From contig CP084614.1 in NCBI GenBank assembly GCA_025917655.1, forward strand, positions 1,488,001 through 1,552,000: DNA of 64,000 nt. The letters run 5' to 3'. Under the pieces are notes generated by a model that saw only the letters and a program-made list of their open reading frames with translations, searched no databases and had not been told where the DNA came from. Shown one piece after another: positions 53,921 to 64,000 of this stretch. This DNA comes from Chlorella sorokiniana. Its lineage: Eukaryota > Chlorophyta > Trebouxiophyceae > Chlorellales > Chlorellaceae. The translations under genes were made by a program, and so were the position numbers. How positions within the stretch are numbered: position 1 is the stretch's first letter; each line of letters starts with the position of its first letter.

Positions 53921-56347
53921 TCAGTACAGGCGCTCCAACACCAGGTCCACCATCAGCTCCAGGCTGCGCTTGGCGGGTGTGTCGGGCAGGCAGGAGAGGG
54001 AGGCGAGGGCGAGGTCGCCTTGCTCGCGCGCCAGAGCACGCGCCCTGACGGGGAGGAAGGAGGGGGGAGGCATCGCTCAGGTGTGTCAGACACACAGATG
54101 GCCGCTCGTTGTCGCAACAACGCAGCGCTCGGCGGCGTGAGCTGTCACAGCTGCGCTGCTGCACGTGCCGGCTGCCTGCAGCGGACTGCGACGGCGCGGC
54201 TCACTTTTCGATGCCGCCGCCCAGGCCGACCAGCTCCAGGGCGCGCTGGAGGGAGCCCTCCTCCCGGAAGCGAGACTGGATCAGCTGCAGCAGGCCGTCG
54301 CCCACCATCTCGTCCTGCGGCGCGCAGTGGGCAGGGGGGCTCCCAACCTTGGCTCAGGGCAGGCGGGCAGCAGAGCCGGCCTGGTTTGAGGCGCCAGCTC
54401 GTCCCCCCGCTGCATGTGCCGCCCCCGGCCCGCCCCCGCAACGGGGGCCCACGCGGCAGCAGCACCGCCCACCCAGCCGCGCCGTACCTGCAGCGCGTAG
54501 ATGGCGGGTGCGGTGAGGTTGCCTGAGGCCAGGTCCTGGCCCTGCGGCTTGCCCAGCTGCTCCGAGGACTGGGTGAAGTCGAGGATGTCGTCCACCACCT
54601 GGAAGGCCAGCCCCAGGTGCTTGCCGTACGCGTACATGCTCTCCTTGACTGGAGGGGGGGGGCAGGGGGCCCTCGGTGCAGGGCAAGGGTGAGGCGGGGC
54701 ACATGCCACCACCCAGCCATCTGGTGAAGCAAGCACGGGCTGCAGAGCGGGACGGTGGGGAGCAGGCGCGGCGGGCCCACCCTCGGGCGAGCAGTCCGAG
54801 AAGACGGCGGCGGAGCGGCAGGAGGCGGCGATGAGGGAGGCCGTCTTCCAGAACGACTTGTCCAGGTAGCGGGGCAGGTCGATGGAGGTGTCGAAGAGGG
54901 AGGCCGCCTGGCTGATCTCGCCGTCCGCAAAGTCGGCGATGACTTGGGAGATGAGCTTGATGACCTGCGGCAGGAGTGGGCAGGTGGGTGGGTGGGGGTT
55001 TGTGGGGGAAGGGTTGTGGGGGGGGGGGAGGGTTGAGGGTCCGCATGCCAGTCGAGGGGCACGCGCACTTGACCATCGAGCACGGTGTTGCAGTGATGCG
55101 TGCCGGCGCACCACCACAAGGCTGCGGAATGTGGGCTCCCTCCCTGTGTCCATCGCAGGTGCCCAGCCCGTCATCACCCGGCGGCTGCCTCCGCTGCTGA
55201 GCTGCCTCGCCCCAAGCGCCCACCCCAGGAGGCCGCCCTAACACCCCCACCCACACACCTCCATGTTGTCAAGGTTGGCCAGGAACCAGGAGGACTGGGC
55301 AAACAGGAAGTCGCCCGCCAGCACCGCCACGCGCGTGCCGTACAAGCTGTTCACAGTCTCCTTGCCTGCGGGCGCACGGCGGCAGGCAGGGTGTGGGCCA
55401 GCGCGCGGCGCGGGGCTGGGTAGGCGCAGTGCGGCGCGGCAGCCGCCGACCGTGTGGCACTTGACCACCAAAACTCTGCAGGGCACTGCCTGGCTGCCGG
55501 GCTGGCTGGCGGTCTGGCTGGCTGGCTGGCTGGCCGCGGCCGCTGCTCCCTGGCACGGAGCGGCGGAGTGCCTCTAGAGCAGGGCAGGCAGAGTAGGGCG
55601 CCCACCTCGCCGCACGTCACACTCGTCCAGCACGTCGTCGTGGACCAAGCTGGCGGTGTGCAGCATCTCCGAGATCTCCGCCAGCCGCCGATGCCGCTCC
55701 GTGATGTCGCTGCGAGCGGGCGGGCACACCGGCGGGCATAAGCAGCCAGCCACGGAAACCAGCCAGGCACGCGGCCAGTTAGCCAGCCAGCCAGCCAGCC
55801 AGCCATACGTGCTGTTCCACACGGCCGGCTCACCTGAGGCCTGTGAGCGGAAAGGTGGCCCGCGCCACAAGCAGGACTATGAGCGGCCGCAAGCGCTTGC
55901 CGCCCGCGCTGAAAATCTGGTTGGCGGCCGCCAGCAGCATCGGGTGCCGCTCGCCCACCACGTTGAGCAGGTTCTGGCGGCAGATGGCCATGTCCTCCGC
56001 GACCGGCGCTGACACCTGCTCCATGGAGACCGGGCGTGGCCCAGGCCGGGCACGCCGCGGCGGCTGGCTGCGTCCTTGCCTTCGGCAGCAACGGCTGGCG
56101 CCGCCTGCTCCTGCACCGGCGAGTACACGCGCACTGGGCCCGCCCGGCTGGCCCTTGGCATCCGCCGTGACTCTTCTGCATCACCGTCTCGCGAGCTCAG
56201 GGCTTGGGCCCGCGCTGGCTGCTGCCCGGCCCTGCTGCCAGTGGCGCTGCAGCGACACTGGCTCCTGCTCCACACGCCCCTTCCGACCGCCATGCCTTGT
56301 GGCTCTGCACATATTGCTGCGCCCGTCCAGGCGCGCAGGGCCTGCAT
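53921..56347 (-). CDS. SPS: Solanesyl diphosphate synthase (long-chain trans-prenyltransferase), probably plastid
   Basis: Makes the long polyprenyl tail of plastoquinone or ubiquinone from IPP and an allylic primer. ATG 56347 ([20 protein letters not shown]) begins a long transit-like leader; the mature region starts near [20 protein letters not shown]. Exons: to 55834 ([20 protein letters not shown]), 55709-55606 ([21 protein letters not shown], first Asp-rich DDxxD), 55375-55259 ([20 protein letters not shown]), 54964-54781 ([20 protein letters not shown]), 54648-54488 ([18 protein letters not shown], second DDxxD), 54314-54205 and 54044-53921 (ending [11 protein letters not shown]). Both catalytic Asp motifs and the Lys-Arg of GGKRLRP are intact. 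The frame shifts once between leader and mature region (about 56020-56055). It is divergent from the glutaredoxin gene. SPS rather than GGPPS is inferred from the [13 protein letters not shown] and EISQ blocks. Confidence 0.87.
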
Positions 56348-56606
56348 TGAAGCTGCGTGGGTGTCAGTGCCAGAGGCACAGAGAGGAAGACCCTGTGCGA
56401 CGTCTTCTTGCTGGGAAAGTTCGTGCGAGAACCACTGAACACCTTAGCAATACGCTCTGTGGCAGGGGATGGGAGCCATGTGGGTTAGGCCCCATACGTA
56501 CAGCCCTGCAGTCCTGCGCCCGGCTGCATGTGCTCCACATGCTCTCCCGCGCCTTCAGAACACTTGATTTTTATTGATCGAGAAGATAATCAGTGCAGGC
56601 ATCGGT
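56348..56606. promoter_or_regulatory. Divergent promoter region, SPS / CGFS glutaredoxin
   Basis: About 260 bases between head-to-head starts. AT-rich at 56560-56600, immediately before the glutaredoxin ATG. The two products (plastid quinone tail synthesis and Fe-S/redox) could share control. This is inferred from position only. Confidence 0.4.
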
Positions 56607-57838
56607 ATGCAGCAGGTGGTAGCCAGCTCCCTTGCGGCAGTAGCCCCTCTGGCCTCGCCTGGAAGCCGATCGCTGCAGCAACGGGCCGCACCACGTCGTC
56701 CAGCAGCTGCGCCACGCAGCAGGCGCCTGTGCCGCCCTCTTGCAGTGGGTCAAGGTGCGCTCACGCCGCCTGCCGCCTGCGCACGTGCCGCCGCGCTCGC
56801 GGGTATGCATTTGGACATGCCTTTTTAGCCTGTCTCATGATATTGCTTAAGTGCAGTGGCTTTGGCATGATGCAGCCACGGCTCCTTTACCGATGCGTGG
56901 AACCGCTTTGAACGCCCTGCTTGCCTCTCCTTCCTTGCCATGCAGTCCCCGGCACGGACGCTTCGCCGGGCGCAGGCCTGTCTCCAGAGCTGAGGTGAGG
57001 AGCGGGCTGGGAGCCTGGGAGTACGTGGCCCCAATAGTCGGCCAGGGCTCTCTCGGCGCAGCCTGCCCGGCAAAACTGCCCCACCACTCCCACAACTGGT
57101 TGCAGGAGCGCCATCGAGGAGTTCATCAGCGAAAACAAGGTGGTGGCGTTCATCAAGGTGGGCTGGAATGGGATGCAGCGCATGCGTGCACGTGCGGCCG
57201 CCGTGCCTCTGGCGGGGGCTGTGCAGCGGGCGGCGCTGGGAGCGACGCGCGTCGCTGCGCGCCGCCGCCCGCTGCAGGGCACCAAGCAGTTCCCCTCCTG
57301 CGGCTTCAGCAACACCGTGGTCCAGATCCTGAACGCCATGCAAGTGCCGTACGTGACGGTGAACGTGCTGGAGGACGACCTGCTGCGCAGCGGTGAGCGG
57401 CTGGGGGGCTTGTGTGTGTGTGTGTGTGGGGGTAGGCGCCTGCCCCTCGCATTGCTTCCATTCGGCGGAAGGCAGGCCCAGTTGCCGGTGCGCTGTGCCC
57501 GCCCAGCGCCGGTTTCCCCCACCCCACCCCCTCTCCGCCGCTGCTGCAGGCATGAAGGAGTACTCCCAGTGGCCCACCTTCCCCCAGGTCTACATCGACG
57601 GCGACTTCTTCGGCGGCGCAGACATCATGATTGCGGGTGGGGGCGCGGCCGCGGGCGCGGGCGTCTGCAACGTGTGATGCCACTGAGCGTGCAGCGGGCC
57701 TGCGGCCAGCAAGCGAGCAGCGCGCTCGTCTCCCTGGGTGGGCGGGACATCACGGCCCTGCCTCGCTCGTCCCTCCCTGCTGCAGCCTACACCAGCGGCG
57801 AGCTGGCAGAGACCCTGGAGGCGGCCCTCAACTCCTGA
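56607..57838 (+). CDS. Monothiol CGFS glutaredoxin, plastid type
   Basis: Monothiol glutaredoxin of the GRXS14 kind, which binds a [2Fe-2S] cluster with glutathione and passes it to apo-proteins. ATG 56607 opens a transit-like leader ([20 protein letters not shown], rich in Ser/Ala/Arg, no acids). Exons: 56607-about 56752, about 56946-56996 ([17 protein letters not shown]), about 57107-57156 ([17 protein letters not shown]), 57278-57392 ([38 protein letters not shown]), 57550-57636 ([27 protein letters not shown]) and 57786-57838 ([17 protein letters not shown]). The CGFS active site, Lys of [11 protein letters not shown] cis-Pro and GG(A)D glutathione-binding motifs are all present. One domain only. 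Confidence 0.92.
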
Positions 57839-58160
57839 ATGCAGCACACCTGCTCTCCTTGCCCCCAGCCCCCAACCCCATCGGTTGTACAATCCGACAG
57901 CCTAGCTGGGCGCGACTTGAACGAACCTCGATTTCCAAGGGCAGCGCTCGCCTACCAAGACCTTTCAGCGCATGCCCTTCTCTGTAGCCTACCTCGCGCT
58001 GTTTGCAGCCGCCGGCGTCATGCCTTTCCTTTCCCAGCAACCCTTTCCTTTCCCAGCAAGCCTGCATACTTACATCCTCCGCCAATATTATGCACAATCT
58101 ATTCCTGTTGCATTCTGCTGCCATTTTCTGCTCCTCGTCCGTGTTTCCACCACGACTGTG
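57839..58160. other. Convergent spacer
   Basis: About 320 bases of lower GC between the glutaredoxin stop and the coiled-coil gene stop. It contains a near-direct repeat of TTTCCTTTCCCAGCAA at 58025-58060. No gene is recognised. Confidence 0.4.
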
Positions 58161-59542
58161 TTACAACCAACTCAAACACACGCACAGGCCGGATTCAAAC
58201 CCTGGGCTCATGCGTGTGGCCGGGCCCCGCGGGTCGGCAGGCCAGCGCAGGCGCGACAAGTCTACGGGCGGCACGCTTTGCGGTCTGGCAGCCGGCGCCC
58301 TTCCTGTCAGCGTGCGCCCCCAGGTGACTCTCTCGCTGGTGAGATCCGCCGCAGACCTGCCGCTAGCGGCGGCGCTGCTGCTGCTGCAGCCGCCGCTGAC
58401 TTCGCTCTGCCAGCTGCCCTGCCCCGTCGGGCAGGCCTCGCTTCCTGCCGGGCCATGCGTCGCACCAACAGTGCCTGCGCCCGGTGCAGCGTCTCCCTGC
58501 CTGGGCGGTGCTGCCAGGCGTTGCCTCAGGTCGGCGACCTCTGCCTGCCACTGCCAGGCAGCGGCCGCCGCAGCTGCCTGCGCCTCGGCGACTTGCTGCT
58601 GCAAGCTTTGCCGATCGAGCAGCACGCCGTCAAGGCGCAGGCGCAGCGACTCCAGCTCAGACTGCTGTGCCTGCACCTGGCCACGCAGCTCGGCGTTCCG
58701 CCGCCGCTGGGCTGCCAGCTCGCCCTGCAGCAGGCTGACCTGCACCGGCTGGTGCGGCCATCGCAGACCCCTGCCAGCAGGGCCCTGACCGTGGATGCCC
58801 AGCGTTGCGGACAGCTGCCACGACAGCTGAGCAGGGGGCAGCCCTGGCAGCTGCTTGGCTGGACAGGCGGCTGCCGCAGGGGCTGCAGCCAGCAGCTGCG
58901 GCCCACCACACGCTTCCAGCAGGTTCCCTGGCAGCTGCTGCGCAGCTTGCTCAAGCCCCGGACCTGGCTGCTCCACCTGCTCCAGGGCCTCATCCCTCGC
59001 GACTGCCAACCGCGCAGCCAATTCGGCGGCAGCAGCAGCGGCGCGGGCGGCACTTGCTCCTGGCACGTGCACGGTTTTGCCGGTGCATGAGGGGGCGCCG
59101 CCAAGGGGCGACGACCTGCCCGGCTGCGAGGGCTGGCCCCGCCCCGCCGCCGCACCCTCCCCTCGCCCTGCCGCTCAGCCCCATGCTCCTCCGTGCGGGA
59201 TGGCGGCTGCACCGCTTGCAAGGACGCCAGGCCGCCCTGCTGCTGCTGCTGCTCCTCCTCCTCCTCCTCCCCAGGCTGCTGCTTGGATAAGGGAGCCGAC
59301 GGCGCCCCCGGCTGCTGTCTTGCTGTGCCGCGAGCAGGTGGTTGCACTCTGCGCTGTGCAGCCGCCGGGCGGCGATTTGTAGCGGGCACGTTCCCACCTC
59401 CTGCGGTGGCCCTGTGCATCCCGCCTGCGGACTGCGTGGCCCTGGCGGCGACAAGGGCCTGCAGCCGTGCCGCCGTTGCGGCCCTCTGCTGGCCCAGCGT
59501 CGTCGAGGCGTTCTCCTCAGTATGGCTGGTGCTGGCCCCCAT
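58161..59542 (-). CDS. Unidentified coiled-coil protein with poly-Glu/poly-Gln
   Basis: No family is recognised. ATG 59542 (MGASTSHTEENASTTLGQQR) is followed by Ala/Gln/Arg-rich sequence, a run of Glu then Gln near 59245-59275, then, after a one-base frame break in the G run 59091-59095, a long Ala/Leu/Gln/Glu helical region (AARAAAAAAELAARLAVARD, VQAQQSELESLRLRLDGVLL, RQSLQQQVAEAQAAAAAAAW) with heptad spacing. It ends CVCLSWL at 58161. Apparently intronless, unlike its neighbours. It could be a structural or centrosome-like protein, but nothing points to a role. It is divergent from the ABC1 kinase gene. Confidence 0.45.
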
Positions 59543-60139
59543 GGATGCATTCCCTATGCATGCAATGCGCTCCACGTCAGTCACGTGGGGGCTTGAAGCG
59601 CAAGATCGCACGTCCTACGGGGCATGACGGGTGCAAAGCTTGCTGCGGGAATACATGCGGTACCGGGAGGGATGAGGACCTCACCCCTGCGCCTCTACGG
59701 GCGACCTGCCTCCTCAAGCCGCGGTTCCGCAAGCCCGATGACACCATGTATGTCTGCAGTGAGCCCCTGGAGTTTCTCTGGCCTAAGTTCCATCAAATGG
59801 TGGGCCCCCTCACACATATTGACATGCCTTAGGCTCGCTGATCGCTCCCATCCTAAGCGACATCGTCAATGTGAGGTGCGGCCTGAAAAGACCCTCACGG
59901 CTTCCGTTGTCCAGCGCTGGCCAGCGCTTGCCGACATGTACCGCCTCCTCTTGTCTGGAACTCGTTGGTCAATCATCTCCAAAATTCTTTGATTCTTTGA
60001 TTTCTTCTGTGCAGTTCAATCAACTCAGGCCAGTTTGGAGGCTGCTCAGCGCCCACTGGCCCGCCTCCGCTGAAGTCGGCTAACCCCACACGAATAGGTG
60101 CATGAGCACGTGTGAGCAGCTTTTAGGAATACCCAGTAC
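59543..60139. promoter_or_regulatory. Divergent promoter region, coiled-coil gene / ABC1 kinase
   Basis: About 600 bases with an AT-rich part at 59940-60030. No gene is recognised. It carries both promoters by position. Confidence 0.4.
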
Positions 60140-63100
60140 ATGATACATGTGGCGGCAAGGCTGGCCGCGCAGCTGCGCGCCAGCCAGCCGGCGGCGGCGG
60201 CTTACTCCACGGCCGCGGTTGGCGCGGCGGCGGCAGGGCTGGGCCGACGCTTAGCGCTGGGGGAGGCCTCGGCCTGGGCACTTTTGTGGCGGTCAGCGAT
60301 GAACCAAGGCGCGTGGCGTACTCAGCGGCCATGGTGCCCATCCGGCTTGGGCGGGACGTGACCACAGCTGTCGCCATGCTGGCAGGTGGGCCGCCGCAGC
60401 TGGCTTCGTCGCTGATGTCTTTCCGCCGCTTTGGCTCCATTTGCTACACCAGATTGCTGTGTGTATCCATCCCCAGATTACACGTGGAGCCTGCATGGGT
60501 TGGGGGGAGGAGCGCGAGGCCGCCAAGAGCGGGTGCCACCAGCGCGGCGCAGACCGCCTGCTGCGCTGCTGCTTTGCCAACGGCGGCATCTACATCAAGC
60601 TGGGCCAGCACATCGGCATGCTGGTGGGGAGGCTGAGTCTCTGCGGGGAGGGCAGGGTCTCCTCCCACATCCACACCTCACACCCGGCTTCCTGCACCAA
60701 ACAACCCAGGAGCAGCGACGCAGTGCCCCTACCCACCCACACGTTGCCCCACCCTTCCTCCCCCCCCATGCACACCAGGACCACCTGCTGCCGGGCGAGT
60801 ACGTGTCCACCATGCGGCTCCACATGCTGGACCGCTGCCCGGTGTCGCCGCTGGCGGACGTGCGGGCCACCGTCGCCGAGGACCCTGGGGGCGCCGCCGG
60901 AGCAGCTCTTCGCCTCCTTCTCGCCGCAGCCCATCGCGTCGGCCAGCCTGGCACAGGTGCACGAGGCCGTGGACCACGACGGGCAGCGCCTGGCGGTCAA
61001 GGTTGGCCCGCGGGGGTGCCCAGGGAGGGGGCGTCCTGGGGCGTCCTGGGGCGGGAGTGGCGCCCTGAGCGGCTGGCGCCGCATGCAAACGAGCATGCTG
61101 CTCGAGCCCTGGGCCTACCGCCCTCTTGTGAACCTGACTTCAGCTTGATGTGCAGCCCACCCCGGCGTTGGGCCCCCTGCCCGCCCCCTGTCCCCCACCC
61201 CCGCGCCTGTGTCGCAGGTGCAGCACCGCGTGGCTGCGCGAGGCTGCAGCGGTCGACCTGGCCACCATCGACTGGCTGGTGCGCGCGGTGCGCTGGCTGG
61301 CCCCGGACATTGACTACCGCTGGCTGGTGGAGGAGTCACGGGAGAACCTGCCGCTGGGTGGGGTGGGGTGGTGGGGTGTGTGTGATGGAAAGGAAGGTGG
61401 GGGCAGGGCTCGAAGTGGGGGCCGGGGCGTAGGCCTGGCAGCTGGGGCTAGAGAGGTGGTGCTCAGCAAGCGACAGCGCAACCCCGTGGTTGGCTTGCCT
61501 GCCCAACCTGCGCCCCCACCTCCCCCCCGTCTCCGCAGAGCTGGACTTCCTGCACGAGGCCGCTAACTCTGCGCGGTGCGCCGGCAACCTGGGGCGCCGC
61601 GGCTCGCGCGTGCGTGGGCGCGTGGCGGTGCCGGCGGTGGACCTGTCGCGCACCTCGCACCGCGTGCTGACCATGGAGTTTGTGGAGGGTGCGCGTCCCC
61701 CAACTTCCTGTCAGCTTCCTGCCTGATGCAAGAGAGGGGGAGGCGGGCGGTGCTGGCGGACCAGCGGCTGCTGCTGCAGCTCGCTAATGGGCTGGCAGCG
61801 TTGCTTGCGTGCCGAGCGGAGTGAGGCTCGGCCTTTGCGCAGGGCGGCGGCGCTCAGTGCATCACCCTGCACCCGGGAGGGGCAGGCCTGCAAGTACAGG
61901 GGGTGGGCGCTGCTCTGGCATTGGCCACTCGTCGCTGCCCCGACCCCATCTCCCTCCCTCCTCCCCCCCGCGCCGCCTCCGCCGCCGCGCAGGCGTGAAG
62001 GTGACTGACACGGAGGGGCTGGCCCGCCTGGGGGCGCCCCGACGAGGTGTCCCGCCTCATTAACGAAACGTTTGCCGAGATGGTCTTCACCTTGGGGGAT
62101 GTGCACGCCGACCCGCACCCCGCCAACCTGCTGGTCCGCCGCACGCCGCCGCCCGCCGCCGCCGACCTCCACTCGCGGGGCGGCTGGCAGGGCGGCGTGC
62201 GCGGGCGGCCGCGCGGCAGCTGGCAGCTGGTACTGCTGGACCATGGGCTGTACCGTCGCCTGGACGACAGCTTCCGTCTGGAGTACGCCGGCCTCTGGCA
62301 CTCCCTCGTCTTTGCAGGTGGGTGCCCGCGGGCGCGGGAGTTGGGGTGCACAGGGCTGCGCATGCATGCCCTACTTCATGCACTTGCATAAAGGCGGGGC
62401 TATGTCAGTCGAGGGGCAAGGCCGGGACCCCTGTGACGCTCCCAACACGCCCCTGCGGTGCCCCTGGGCGCCCACGTCCCGCCTGCAGACGAGCGGGGCA
62501 TCCGTCGGCACAGCGAGGCGATGAACGCGGGGCACGCGGTGCCGCTGTTTGCGGGGATGCTCACGCAGCGGCCCTGGGAGGAAATCACCAAGAAGGAGGC
62601 GAGCCCTCTGCGCGGACCCGGGGACTGGCACGGCTTGCCTGGTTGTTTTGTAGCTCTGGGTTGAGGTTGGCGCTGCTCACGCTGCGCAACACACGTCCCC
62701 TCCTGAAGTTGTCTCCACCCACCCACCCCCTCCTGTTTGCAGTCCGCCGAGCGCCTGCGCCTGCGGCACACAGCAGAGGAGCGGGAGCGCATCCAGGACT
62801 ACGCGTCGCAGTACGCGCGGGAGATCGGCGACCTGCTGCGCCGCATGCCCCGCCCCCTGCTCCTCCTCCTCAAGACCAACGACTGCCTTAGGTGGGGCCA
62901 ATGCGGGAATTTTTCCAACCCAGCTCACCGTCATGTCTGTGTGTGTGGGTGTGGGTGGGTGGGGGCGGGGCTTGCAGCAGCATTCGAGCCTGGGTGCCGG
63001 CTGACAATCTCAACCCAACCAGCCGCTGCCGGTGCGCTTCAAGCTGCCGCTTGTTGCCCCCGACCGCAAGCCTGCCGTCCCCGCCACTCCCGTGCCTTCT

Positions 63101-63648
63101 TTCCCCTCCCGTACCGCCCCCAGGGCCGTGGACCTGGTGCTAGGGTCCCCTGTCAACAGTTACGCCATCGCCGCCCGGGAGTGCACCCGCGCCCTGGCAT
63201 GCGCCCGCCTGCGCCACCGCCCGGCCTGCTCACCCGCCTGGCGGTGGCCGCTGACCTGGCGGCGGTGGAGGCGCGCATGGCGGCGCTGCGCCTGCTGGCC
63301 TGGCTGGCGGGGTGGCGGGCGCAGCTGGAGGCGCTGCTGCGGGGCGGGAGGCGCCGGCAGTGCTGCAGACACCCCAGGCGGGGCTGGCCGCGGCATGAGG
63401 TGCCAGCCATCATCCCGTGGGTGTTGCACAGGCCCCAGGCGGCGCTGCCTCTGCCTCTCCCCTCTGCACGTGAATTCCTTGCCTGCCAACATCCATTCTT
63501 CTCCTGCCCGCTCCTGCCCTCGCTATGTGCTTGCACTGCTGTTCTTGCAGCAATGGCTGCCGGACTTTCTGTGGCCCCCCATCCTGACAGTTCCGACGGT
63601 TTCACAGCTCTGCTTTCGTCTCGCCCCCATCCGATTGGCACCCCATGA
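60140..63648 (+). CDS. ABC1/UbiB (ADCK1-like) atypical kinase, probably mitochondrial
   Basis: Atypical kinase-like ABC1K/UbiB family, nearest ADCK1/MCP2; these act on mitochondrial lipid and quinone homeostasis. ATG 60140 ([20 protein letters not shown]) is a basic, Ala-rich leader. After a frame break in the G run 60259-60263: [20 protein letters not shown], then an intron, [32 protein letters not shown] (family KxGQ signature), [41 protein letters not shown] (Ala-rich loop) with [67 protein letters not shown] (catalytic HxDxHPxN), [12 protein letters not shown] (the DFG/DHG metal site) and a helical C-terminus ([20 protein letters not shown]). The C-terminal frame is uncertain (break near 63195), so the stop may lie between 63400 and 63655. 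Confidence 0.83.
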
Positions 63649-63678
63649 CATGTGAGGGCCAGCCCGCCCAGCCGCCGC

Positions 63679-64000
63679 CTAGTAGCCCTCGTACGACGCG
63701 GTGATGTCGTGCAGCGGCAGCCAGCGGCGCAGCAGCGCGGCCGTGACGTGGTGGGGGCCTGGCCAAAGGCGGAGGAGAAGCCGAAGACGGAGAGAGCGCG
63801 CTGCTGGCTGTAGTGCTCGATGCGGCCGCCACCTGGCGATGGTGGCAGGGGAGGCGGCGGGAGAGGGCAGGGGAGGGGGTTGGCGAGAACAGAGAGGGGC
63901 GGATGTTCCGGGTGCCGACTCGCCCATGCCGGGCGTGCAGGTGGCTGCTGGTCCGTCATTCGCAGCCAGCCTTATGGCCCTCCAATGGCAGGCAGCCATC
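63679..64000 (-). CDS. Janus/PHPT1-like (14-kDa phosphohistidine phosphatase fold) protein, C-terminal part
   Basis: Last exon 63832-63679 encodes GGRIEHYSQQRALSVFGFSS then AFGQAP and HHVTAALLRRWLPLHDITAS YEGY, ending at TAG 63679. This matches the PHPT1/janus C-terminus pattern (GGGRI.H....K...VYGYS..YG.A.H ... YP.......GY). The frame breaks at the G run 63753-63757, where one extra base restores HHVTAALL. The acceptor lies at 63833. Upstream exon(s) to the window edge could not be assigned and the N-terminus is outside. It is convergent with the ABC1 kinase gene, with almost no gap. Confidence 0.68.
   Translation of the reverse strand, partial: MAACHWRAIRLAANDGPAATCTPGMGESAPGTSAPLCSRQPPPLPSPAASPATIARWRPHRALQPAARSLRLRLLLRLWPGPHHVTAALLRRWLPLHDITASYEGY

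Noticed and set aside
4200-63757. Widespread pseudogenes or programmed frameshifting
   Set aside because: Breaks are single-base, lie mostly in G/C runs, hit unrelated essential genes, and protein similarity resumes at once in the new frame. Assembly indels explain this better.

Overview
The window is nuclear DNA from a green alga, most likely a trebouxiophyte of the Chlorella/Micractinium type. The evidence is very high GC, compact genes split by many short GT-AG introns, bidirectional gene packing, and plant/algal gene content (an ARC5-type plastid-division dynamin, a plastid-like solanesyl diphosphate synthase, a CGFS glutaredoxin with transit-like leader, secreted FAS1 proteins). I see no bacterial operons, phage genes, CRISPR array or insertion sequence. 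Species is inferred, not proven.

Layout: (1) 0-15.2 kb, housekeeping genes: ARC5/DRP5B-like dynamin (-, cut by the left edge), EIF1AD (+), an ARID plus Tudor-like chromatin protein (-), a DUF1499 membrane protein (-), SDA1 (-, about 17 exons), a 71-residue unidentified protein (+) and the protein farnesyl/geranylgeranyl-transferase alpha subunit (+). (2) 15.2-25.4 kb, gene-poor: two strong hairpins, an intact tRNA-Gln(CUG), and directly abutting it an 8.7 kb satellite of about 37 units of ~234 bp. Every unit contains two copies of the last ~18 nt of that tRNA gene. This is the most unusual object in the window. (3) 25.4-34.7 kb, a secreted Cys-rich multi-exon protein and a membrane-anchored GH16 glucanase-like protein whose catalytic acid/base Glu reads as Gly. 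(4) 34.8-41 kb, WD40 protein (-), RlmI-type rRNA methyltransferase (-), metallo-beta-lactamase-fold protein (+). (5) 41.3-45.3 kb, two tandem FAS1 proteins (+). (6) 45.9-50.1 kb, MFSD8-like transporter (+). (7) 50.6-64 kb, beta-barrel candidate (-), solanesyl diphosphate synthase (-), CGFS glutaredoxin (+), coiled-coil protein (-), ADCK1-like ABC1 kinase (+), PHPT1/janus-like protein (-, cut by the right edge).

The genes do not form one pathway. Loose themes are organelle function (ARC5, SPS, glutaredoxin, RlmI, ABC1K), ribosome/translation (EIF1AD, SDA1, RlmI) and the cell surface (Cys-rich protein, GH16, two FAS1 proteins).

Caution for any reader: many otherwise clear genes change reading frame once or more inside or next to G/C runs. 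This looks like uncorrected single-base indels in the assembly rather than pseudogenes. Exon limits below come from reading conserved protein frames across GT-AG (occasionally GC-AG) sites and are approximate where a frame break is noted.
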